Source of the DNA: Bacteroidia bacterium
GTDB taxonomy: Bacteria > Bacteroidota > Bacteroidia > Bacteroidales > Azobacteroidaceae
NCBI GenBank assembly: GCA_025999935.1
Contig: BNXY01000102.1
Span: 1-5,295 of the forward strand
DNA: 5,295 bases
Direction: 5' to 3'
The position numbers and the translations under genes were made by a program. Positions within the stretch are counted from its first letter, which is position 1. Each line of letters begins with the position of its first letter. The notes beneath the pieces were generated by a model that did no database searches, was not told the DNA's origin, and saw only the letters and a list, made by a program, of their open reading frames with translations. Of the stretch, positions 1 to 5,195 are shown piece by piece.

Positions 1-185
1 TTGTATCTGTTTTATTATCGCTTGTTTACACCTCGAAAAGTGGGTGGGTATGCTCCGAAACCGGTCGCCGCCGCGTCCCGGATTTTTCGCCATCCATTTT
101 TTTACTGACCATCAGATGCTTTTTCCTTCCTCTTTGGGTGGGTATGCTCCGGAATCTATAAGCCGCCCGCCTTGTTTGACCATAA
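1..185. other. Gene-free left flank with two copies of a G-rich motif
   Basis: No reading frame here looks like a gene: the frames that cross it are interrupted by stops (for example a TGA shortly after position 105). It holds two copies of the GGGTGGGTATGCTCCG motif, at 42 and 136, and a locally G+C-rich stretch around 60-82 that contrasts with T-rich tracts at 95-105 and 119-135. Read in the frame of the motif it gives scraps such as GGYAPK, similar to GGYLPK and GGFEPN in the later copies. This suggests a degenerated or non-coding repeat family rather than a functional protein. I see no RNA gene or clear promoter in it. Confidence 0.6.
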
Positions 186-305
186 ATCCATCCTTTTTAT
201 CCTAAATCTGGGTGGGTATCTGCCGAAATGACACTTTTGTAAACCATTATTCGGTGCAATTTTCAGCAGTTTTTTTTCGGTTTCGATGGGGGGGTTTGAG
301 CCGAA
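42..305 (+). repeat. Four spaced copies of a GGGTGGGTATGCTCCGAA-like motif
   Basis: Copies begin at 42, 136, 210 and 288, with spacings of 94, 74 and 78 bases. The first two share GGGTGGGTATGCTCCG exactly, the third reads GGGTGGGTATCTGCCGAAA, and the fourth is a looser copy (GGGGGGGTTTGAGCCGAAT). Each of copies 2-4 is preceded by a T-rich tract. The third and fourth copies are also present, inverted, at the right edge of the window. The role is unknown. It could be a dispersed repeat, a recombination site array or a regulatory binding array. The spacing is too irregular and the interunit sequence too different for a CRISPR or simple tandem repeat. Confidence 0.7.
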
Positions 306-312
306 TTATGCA
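186..312 (+). repeat. Left arm of a 127-bp inverted repeat
   Basis: Positions 186-312 match the reverse complement of 5169-5295 over 127 bases. The only three differences are at 208 (C versus A), 235 (T versus C) and 291 (G versus T). The match stops abruptly after GCCGAATTATGCA at 312, where the left arm continues into a winged-helix gene remnant and the right arm into the histidine kinase. Both arms read inward. The outer limit may extend further: on the right it runs to the last base of the window, and on the left it ends at 186 only because no more right-hand sequence is available. Confidence 0.95.
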
Positions 313-493
313 TGTGCTTCTGAATATATCCGGTTTGAATGCTTCTGAGATAGCTCTAAGGATAGAAAAAAGTATTCCAACAGTAGAACGCTATCTTCGT
401 TTGTTGCGAAAAAAAGGAATTGTTGAATTTAGAGGTATTCCTAAAACAGGCGGTTACCATTTGACTGATAAAGCAAAAGATAAATTGAAATAA
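308..493 (+). pseudogene. 3' fragment of a winged-helix regulator (RecG/AlbA-like C-terminal domain)
   Basis: From the end of the repeat arm the frame encodes about 58 residues that form a winged helix-turn-helix: an N-A-S-E-I-A-L-R-I helix, a recognition helix around S-I-P-T-V-E-R-Y-L, then K-K-G-I-V-E-F and a hairpin ending T-G-G-Y. This arrangement is typical of the very C-terminus of RecG-like / AlbA_2 domain transcriptional regulators, which are normally several hundred residues long. The upstream catalytic-like part is missing and is replaced at 313 by the repeat arm, so I call it a truncated remnant. An ATG at 308 in the arm could still start a 61-residue product. The open frame can be extended back to 212 through the repeat, but that part is not protein-like. 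Its stop lies one base before the next start, suggesting a former operon. Confidence 0.65.
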
Positions 494-494
494 T

Positions 495-875
495 ATGCCA
501 CGCAGAAAAATCCTACGAATCAACGCCGCAGAACTTGCAGTTTGGCCAGCTCTGGCCGATGAGCTATCTAAACATCCGATATTTCACACGTGCAATTTCG
601 ACCACATAGAAATTGTTTCAACCGAACGCCCTCTCGACCCTGTAATAAAGGATGTTGAAAAACCAATTACCCGCTTGGAACGCTTTGTCCGCAACAATGG
701 AAACCGTAGCGTTGGTAAACAGGAACTTTGCCAAATCATGAAAATATCCCGCCCGACCTTGAATAAATGGATTGACGATGAGTTGTCAAAGGCAAATTAT
801 CTGCCAATATCAGAACAACGACCTGAAATATCGTGCTATCAAGATGCAGGGACAGGCAACCGAAAAGAATCTTAA
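495..875 (+). CDS. Small helix-turn-helix-like protein, probably frameshifted at its C-terminus
   Basis: A 126-residue product that I do not recognise by family name. Residues 1-65 are a basic-start region (M-P-R-R-K-I-L-R-I) rich in charged residues. Residues about 72-95 (S-V-G-K-Q-E-L-C-Q-I-M-K-I-S-R-P-T-L-N-K-W-I) look like a MerR/excisionase-type helix-turn-helix, so DNA binding is a fair inference. It starts one base after the stop of the upstream winged-helix fragment, which supports shared transcription. The last 20-30 residues (proline-, cysteine- and glycine-rich) look unlike the rest. In the +1 frame, starting with an ATG at 778 and running to 924, the translation looks more protein-like. 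A frameshift between about 780 and 820 is therefore likely. Base composition is visibly richer in G+C than that of the minus-strand operon. Confidence 0.6.
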   Translation: MPRRKILRINAAELAVWPALADELSKHPIFHTCNFDHIEIVSTERPLDPVIKDVEKPITRLERFVRNNGNRSVGKQELCQIMKISRPTLNKWIDDELSKANYLPISEQRPEISCYQDAGTGNRKES

Positions 876-924
876 TCAACTCGATAGATGGTTTGAATAT
901 CCGGATAGAATTATGAAAACATAA
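778..924 (+). CDS. Short overlapping frame, probable displaced C-terminus of the upstream HTH gene
   Basis: Absent from a simple long-ORF scan because it is only 48 codons. It runs from ATG at 778 to TAA at 922-924 in the +1 frame relative to the HTH gene and overlaps it by 98 bases. Its latter part (N-N-D-L-K-Y-R-A-I-K-M-Q, then E-K-N-L-N-Q-L-D-R-W-F-E-Y-P-D-R-I) has a charged, amphipathic, natural-looking composition, whereas the same bases in the 495-875 frame do not. The simplest reading is that it is the original C-terminus of that gene after an indel. The alternative is a separate small overlapping gene. No ribosome binding site is evident before the ATG. Confidence 0.35.
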   Translation: MSCQRQIICQYQNNDLKYRAIKMQGQATEKNLNQLDRWFEYPDRIMKT

Positions 925-943
925 TATTTAGCTCATATTCAAA
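892..943. terminator. Nested A+T-rich inverted repeat between the convergent transcription units
   Basis: A perfect 9-base stem (TTTGAATAT at 892-900 and ATATTCAAA at 935-943) encloses a second small hairpin (ATTATG, AAAA loop, CATAAT at 910-925). It sits where the plus-strand genes end and the minus-strand operon is about to end (965). That position would suit a bidirectional terminator. It is A+T-rich, the outer loop is 34 bases and there is no strong U-tract, so it could equally be chance in A+T-rich DNA. Confidence 0.25.
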
Positions 944-964
944 AATTTATTCGGGGGAAAAAAC

Positions 965-1558
965 TTAAATTTTAATATTTCGTCCCTTATGCTTTCGCAA
1001 AACATAGCAAAAATAAATAATCACTATTATGGTAACATACAACAATAGTCCAAATTTTAAGGCATAAATGGATGAATTATTGACAAAAAGCACAATACCA
1101 GTGAAAATTAAAGCTAAAACAATAGAGCATAATAAATAATATCTGTAGAACACTTTTTCATAATCCAATTCTTTTGCATATTTGTAAAAACAAAGAGGAA
1201 TCAATGCAATTGCCCAAATAGTTAATAAGGGCAAAATAAAATATTCCGTGAAATTTTCCTCAGCACAATATTTAAACCCAATGATAAATAGACAGGATAC
1301 AATAAAATCAAAAGTAACGTATGTCCATGTATTTCTTTGTTTAGAATTCAATTGTTCTTTCATGAATATCATTAAATGGCAATAATCAAAAAGGTAAAAA
1401 GCGACAATGAAAAGACGTATAATATATGTTATTTCATATTTTATTGGAACTAAATCATAAAGCATCGAGCCTAATATCGCTGGATAGAATAAATCATAAA
1501 CTAACTTTTGTTTGAGCGATTTAGATCCACTTATTTGGTAATTACTATCATTTTCCAT
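965..1558 (-). CDS. Polytopic membrane protein of unknown function (last gene of the kinase operon)
   Basis: A 197-residue protein made mostly of membrane segments. Hydrophobic stretches lie at about 43-66, 79-98, 105-126, 140-160 and 165-187, with a weaker one at 20-38, giving five or six helices. The N-terminal 18 residues are polar and the C-terminus is strongly basic (R-K-H-K-G-R-N), consistent with a cytoplasmic tail. I recognise no transporter or enzyme motif. The start codon overlaps the end of the preceding coiled-coil gene by 11 bases and is preceded by a purine-rich AAGGAAAGAAGG, a rare good ribosome binding site for this window. The overlap suggests translational coupling and a joint complex with the two-TM protein. 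As the terminal gene of a signalling operon it may be a membrane effector or a channel-like partner, but this is inferred from context only. Confidence 0.8.
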   Translation of the reverse strand: MENDSNYQISGSKSLKQKLVYDLFYPAILGSMLYDLVPIKYEITYIIRLFIVAFYLFDYCHLMIFMKEQLNSKQRNTWTYVTFDFIVSCLFIIGFKYCAEENFTEYFILPLLTIWAIALIPLCFYKYAKELDYEKVFYRYYLLCSIVLALIFTGIVLFVNNSSIYALKFGLLLYVTIIVIIYFCYVLRKHKGRNIKI

Positions 1559-2333
1559 CCTTCTTTCCTTTGTTTGTCTGTGCTTTTGTGGTATCTCTAT
1601 CTTGATTTGGTTGCGGTTCGGACTTTACTATTTCATTATTTTCCGGAAGTTTACATCCCCATTTTTCAAGCAAGTCTTTTAATTCGTTTTTGAATTTTTC
1701 TTCAATATTGTCATTTCCTGATTTAGGTTGACTGTTTCCAGTAGGGAGGAATTTTTGATAATAATTTTCAAGTGTGCTGAGAATTAATTGTGATGGTGGC
1801 GATACAATACCTTCACGATGATAATTATTATATAATTTCTTTAGACAAATTCTTTTAGTTTCAATTGTTGTTCTATCTGAAATTAATATCAATAAATCCA
1901 AAGAGGAATATATATCAGACATTTGACTATAAGCAATTTCGTATATTTTTTCTGATAATTTTTCTTTTAATTGATTTTCGGCTTCATTTACTTTTTTATG
2001 AAATTTTTCGTCGATATCATCTATCTCTATTTTGAAAGACTCCAATCCGTTTTTCTGAATCTGTACACTATTGGCTATCTCTATTCTGAAGTTTTTTAAT
2101 TCTTCCTTCTGACTTTGTACATTAGTGAGAAAAGACGCCCAAATAGAAATTGCGGAAAAAGTAAATGTTATTGTAGCTATTCCAATAAGTAATGCCACAT
2201 AATTATTATCAGATTTCAAATCAAAAACTAAGTATTCACCAGATATTTTACAATATATCCAACCAGCAAATCCAAGTAACAGCCAAATCAAAAGTATGTG
2301 TAAAATCAACCCTATTTTTTTTAATAATTCCAT
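1548..2333 (-). CDS. Two-TM membrane protein with cytoplasmic coiled coil
   Basis: A 261-residue protein of no family I recognise. Two hydrophobic helices lie at about 7-28 and 45-69. The short segment between them (around S-G-E-Y-L-V-F-D-L-K) is probably extracytoplasmic. Residues about 72-135 are a heptad-like, charge-rich coiled coil containing an 18-residue internal repeat (Q-K-E-E-L-K-N-F-R-I-E-I at 75-86 and Q-K-N-G-L-E-S-F-K-I-E-I at 93-104). Residues 140-225 are a helical, probably soluble domain, and the last 30 are a polar, low-complexity, lysine-rich tail. The layout (membrane anchor, then oligomerising coiled coil and cytoplasmic domain) would suit a membrane effector or scaffold that receives a signal from the receivers. 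It lies 14 bases after the second receiver gene and overlaps the next gene by 11 bases. Confidence 0.8.
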   Translation of the reverse strand: MELLKKIGLILHILLIWLLLGFAGWIYCKISGEYLVFDLKSDNNYVALLIGIATITFTFSAISIWASFLTNVQSQKEELKNFRIEIANSVQIQKNGLESFKIEIDDIDEKFHKKVNEAENQLKEKLSEKIYEIAYSQMSDIYSSLDLLILISDRTTIETKRICLKKLYNNYHREGIVSPPSQLILSTLENYYQKFLPTGNSQPKSGNDNIEEKFKNELKDLLEKWGCKLPENNEIVKSEPQPNQDRDTTKAQTNKGKKDGK

Positions 2334-2347
2334 ACCTATATTTATGT

Positions 2348-2752
2348 CTATTTAATATTATACTTAAGCAATATTTTCCCAACAATTTTAGACAGATGTC
2401 CAATCTCAGTACTTTTGGGTATTTTTGCAACGACATTCTCACCCCATGGTTTATTAAAAATACTCAAATTATTAGTCCATACAAGAATTTTAGCTTCTTT
2501 CATTTCTTTGAGTTTTTCATTATAATATACCCATCCAGTTTCCATTCCATAGTCTGTTTTTTCTGATTCATAACCTCGATAGGACATCATAACATCTAAA
2601 ACTATCAAATCAACAGATTTTTTTAAATCAAAAAAATTGTTTGCTGCTTCAATGCTTCTTGCTATTGTAACATTATAAGACTCCTTCAACTTATCAATAG
2701 TTGCAACAAATCTTTCGGCTTCGTCTTCGATAATTAATATATTTTCACTCAT
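2348..2752 (-). CDS. Stand-alone response regulator receiver protein, copy 2
   Basis: A 134-residue receiver (REC) domain with no output domain. The expected residues are all visible: the acidic pocket in I-L-I-I-E-D-E (E9/D10/E11), the phospho-acceptor D53 in L-I-V-L-D-V-M-M, the switch threonine T93 in L-V-W-T-N-N, and the conserved lysine K113 in K-I-P-K-S. The beta3-alpha3 region has an extended polar insert (Y-E-S-E-K-T-D-Y-G-M-E-T-G-W). It should accept phosphate from the kinase encoded upstream and act by protein contact. It is separated by 11 bases from the upstream copy. Its first ~82 residues are almost identical to that copy, and the remainder is clearly different and 5 residues longer, ending K-Y-N-I-K. 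Confidence 0.9.
   Translation of the reverse strand: MSENILIIEDEAERFVATIDKLKESYNVTIARSIEAANNFFDLKKSVDLIVLDVMMSYRGYESEKTDYGMETGWVYYNEKLKEMKEAKILVWTNNLSIFNKPWGENVVAKIPKSTEIGHLSKIVGKILLKYNIK
2511..2740 (-). repeat. Direct repeat, copy in the second receiver gene
   Basis: This 230-base stretch matches 2909-3138 at a constant offset of 398 with four mismatches (aGgacatc/aAacatc, cAttat/cGttat, tcttcG/tcttcA and taaTtaa/taaCtaa). It corresponds to residues 2-82 of the receiver. The match ends abruptly on the side of the 3' end of the gene. Confidence 0.92.
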
Positions 2753-2763
2753 ATTGAATAATT

Positions 2764-3153
2764 TTAAATTTTATTTCCTACAATTTTCAACAAATGATTT
2801 GGGTCAAAACTTTTAACTGTTCTTTCAACCACATTTTCTCCCAAATCCCTATCAAAAACAGACTGGTTATTACTCCAAATTACGATTTTTACATTCTTCA
2901 TATTTCTAAGTTTTTCATTATAATATACCCATCCAGTTTCCATTCCATAGTCTGTTTTTTCTGATTCATAACCTCGATAGAACATCATAACATCTAAAAC
3001 TATCAAATCAACAGATTTTTTTAAATCAAAAAAATTGTTTGCTGCTTCAATGCTTCTTGCTATTGTAACGTTATAAGACTCCTTCAACTTATCAATAGTT
3101 GCAACAAATCTTTCGGCTTCGTCTTCAATAATCAATATGTTTTTTGTGCTCAT
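2764..3153 (-). CDS. Stand-alone response regulator receiver protein, copy 1 (kinase-proximal)
   Basis: A 129-residue single-domain receiver. Key residues are visible: acidic E10/D11/E12, phospho-acceptor D54 in I-V-L-D-V-M-M, S94 in V-I-W-S-N-N at the usual Thr/Ser switch position, and K114 in R-T-V-K-S. It shares an ATGA overlap with the stop of the kinase gene (3150-3153), so the two are probably translationally coupled and the kinase is its likely phosphodonor. There is no DNA-binding or enzymatic output domain. The first ~82 residues match the second copy except for the extreme N-terminus and one Phe/Ser change after the D-V-M-M motif. The C-terminal ~47 residues, covering alpha4-beta5-alpha5, are divergent. 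A phosphate-buffering role or a distinct target are both possible. Confidence 0.9.
   Translation of the reverse strand: MSTKNILIIEDEAERFVATIDKLKESYNVTIARSIEAANNFFDLKKSVDLIVLDVMMFYRGYESEKTDYGMETGWVYYNEKLRNMKNVKIVIWSNNQSVFDRDLGENVVERTVKSFDPNHLLKIVGNKI
2909..3138 (-). repeat. Direct repeat, copy in the first receiver gene
   Basis: Partner of 2511-2740, 230 bases with four mismatches. The high nucleotide identity, including synonymous positions, next to strongly diverged 3' ends suggests either a recent partial duplication or gene conversion limited to the 5' two-thirds of the receiver. Confidence 0.92.
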
Positions 3154-5195
3154 ATTAAAGGTATTCTAATTTGGAATCGATTTAAATAAATAGGCTCATT
3201 TATTTTTTTATTATAAATAGTCTCAAAAGTTTCAAATCCATTGAACATGTTATTTATATAATCACCAACAATCTCATTTTTTGAAAGATGGGGATTATGT
3301 GAAATCTGAAATTCAAATTTCTTATACAATAAGTCACTGTCTTCTCCGTTAAGATGTAATTTTTTATCGTAATATTCCAATTTTTGATATTTCGTTTCCG
3401 GAAGATTACAATTCAAAAAGTACAAACGCTCTGTCTTGTTTGAAATCGTACTTAAAAACTGTCTAAATTCAGCGATTCCAAATATATTTTTTTCGGATAG
3501 TTTAACACTGTCTAATAATTTAACGACTCCATGATGGCAATTTTCAACTACATTTTTTACCAAAAACAACCCCAACCCAGTTCCTTTCCAAAATTTTTCG
3601 GAAGCTTTATTTCCTCTAAAGTTTTTTTCAAAGATACTATTCTTTATATTTTCAGTTATTGGTATTCCTATATTTTCAATTGTTATAATATAATTATTGT
3701 AATTATTTGTACATGTAATTTTAATCACTGTACCGAAATATGAATATTGAATAGCATTCTGTAACATATTTGATATTGCTAATCCCAATATTGGATGAGC
3801 TTTCATTATATGTTTTTCCTGAATGTTGGGATTAAATTCAAAATAAATATCAAGTCCATTTTTATATACATCTTTTTTCAATCCACCTATCACAAAATTC
3901 ATAAATACCCAATTATTAAATTCTAAAATGTCTTGCTCTACATTTTGTGGGGTTAATTTATCTTGATTTGCTATTTCGGAATAAATATGTAATTGATAAG
4001 ACGAAACGCGCAATTCATTAAATAAATTATCGACATATCTTAAATCAAAATAATGTTTATCTATGTGATTATAAGAAATGCCATCATTAAATATTCCCTG
4101 CAATGTACTAACATTATTTATCATGGATTGAGGCAAAGTACGTAATTCATGTGAAAGAGTTGTGAACAATCGATCAGATCGAGACCAATTTTCTAAAATC
4201 CGTATATGGGTTGCCATAACTTCCCCTGAAATAGCTATAATTTCTTTATCGTAACTTGAAAAAATAGATAATTCCAAACGATTCGTTGCATTAATCTTTT
4301 TTTTTCTATTTTTACATACAATGAAACCTAATGTTTTTGATTGAATTGTTATGGGTTGTATAATTATTGAGGTTTTTACATTTTTGTCACTTTCTGTTCC
4401 GCATCTCCATAAGACGTGCCTTTTATCCACATATTCTAATAATTTATTGTTTTTATCAATAAATGTTTTTATTTCCATATTAATTGATTCGTCGTTGTTA
4501 TCAATAATAAACTGAGCCAAATTATAGGTTTGTTCTTCATTTCCTGATTTTAGGATTAACTGTTCCCTCTCTCCATTCCAAAAATATATATCAACAGAAT
4601 CGCATATTATTCTATCTTTAATTTGTTCTGCTGCTTTGATAAAATAATCATTATTCTTTGGCATTAAATAATTAATTAATTCATAAAGTTTTTTTCTTGC
4701 CTGTTTTCTTTGAGAATAAATCAAAATCAGAATATTTTCATAAACCTTATTTGAAATAAAATGTAAAAAATCCACATTGTGGTATATGTATTTATGTGTT
4801 TTTGCGCTAAAATAAAGAACAAAAAAACCAATATAATCTTCCATCGAGTCTATTTTAATATTGGCATTAGGTAAAATAGGGAACACAACGGCATAATCTT
4901 CATCTTCTAATGAATAGGTACTTATAAATTCGTCACTATCAAAAAGTTGATTCTTTATATCTTTTATTTTATATGTCTTAACCATTTTCTTAAAAAGGTC
5001 TTTGGAATTTGCTGAATTATTAGATTCTTTCAAATTTGGAATTAGAACGTCCGTTAAATAGTTATATAGATAATGTATTTTTTTATTATCCACTTTTTGG
5101 GTTATAGCATCTATGTAATTCTTTGTTGTACGATCTCCATTGTTGAAATTAAATCTTTTTTCTTTAATTGCATAATTCGGCTCAAACCCACCCAT
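3150..5195 (-). CDS. Cytoplasmic sensor histidine kinase with GAF-like domain
   Basis: A 681-residue kinase without membrane helices, so the stimulus is probably cytoplasmic. Residues 1-165 are of unknown fold. Residues ~165-330 look like a GAF-type sensor (I-I-I-Q-P-I-T-I-Q-S-K-T-L-G-F-I-V). The dimerisation/phosphoacceptor helix carries S-H-E-L-R-T with H349. The ATP-binding domain has the N-box N-M-L-Q-N-A-I-Q-Y-S (476-485), a variant G1 box E-N-I-G-I-P-I (507-513, Asn in place of the usual Asp), I-F-E-K-N-F (521-526) and the G2 box G-T-G-L-G-L (538-543). An unusually long stretch (~565-665) precedes a final strand F-Q-I-R-I-P-L. There is no attached receiver. The first nine residues (M-G-G-F-E-P-N-Y-A) and the start codon lie in the right inverted-repeat arm. 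No other in-frame ATG occurs before residue 71, so the start is chimeric, or the gene is 5'-altered. First gene of the operon. Confidence 0.9.
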   Translation of the reverse strand: MGGFEPNYAIKEKRFNFNNGDRTTKNYIDAITQKVDNKKIHYLYNYLTDVLIPNLKESNNSANSKDLFKKMVKTYKIKDIKNQLFDSDEFISTYSLEDEDYAVVFPILPNANIKIDSMEDYIGFFVLYFSAKTHKYIYHNVDFLHFISNKVYENILILIYSQRKQARKKLYELINYLMPKNNDYFIKAAEQIKDRIICDSVDIYFWNGEREQLILKSGNEEQTYNLAQFIIDNNDESINMEIKTFIDKNNKLLEYVDKRHVLWRCGTESDKNVKTSIIIQPITIQSKTLGFIVCKNRKKKINATNRLELSIFSSYDKEIIAISGEVMATHIRILENWSRSDRLFTTLSHELRTLPQSMINNVSTLQGIFNDGISYNHIDKHYFDLRYVDNLFNELRVSSYQLHIYSEIANQDKLTPQNVEQDILEFNNWVFMNFVIGGLKKDVYKNGLDIYFEFNPNIQEKHIMKAHPILGLAISNMLQNAIQYSYFGTVIKITCTNNYNNYIITIENIGIPITENIKNSIFEKNFRGNKASEKFWKGTGLGLFLVKNVVENCHHGVVKLLDSVKLSEKNIFGIAEFRQFLSTISNKTERLYFLNCNLPETKYQKLEYYDKKLHLNGEDSDLLYKKFEFQISHNPHLSKNEIVGDYINNMFNGFETFETIYNKKINEPIYLNRFQIRIPLI

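Noticed and set aside
42..305. CRISPR array or G-quadruplex cluster
   Set aside because: Spacings are irregular, repeats are short and degenerate, and each copy has only two clear G-tracts, so neither a CRISPR array nor a convincing intramolecular quadruplex is supported.
212..310. N-terminal extension of the winged-helix fragment back to an ATG at 212
   Set aside because: This part lies entirely in the inverted-repeat arm and gives a non-protein-like, aromatic-rich translation; it is open by chance. The real homologous sequence begins at about 313.
1508..1693. Plus-strand open frame of 61 codons
   Set aside because: Antisense to the overlap of the two membrane genes; hydrophobic composition is the expected shadow of the minus-strand genes.
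2248..2442. Minus-strand open frame of 64 codons in another frame
   Set aside because: It straddles the end of one supported gene and the start of the next, with no motif or separate start signal.
2192..2566. Plus-strand open frame of 124 codons
   Set aside because: Antisense across the receiver and two-TM genes, rich in Phe/Ile/Tyr from reversed A+T-rich codons; the minus-strand genes have clear domain motifs.
3531..3743. Plus-strand open frame of 70 codons
   Set aside because: Antisense to the conserved ATP-binding region of the kinase.
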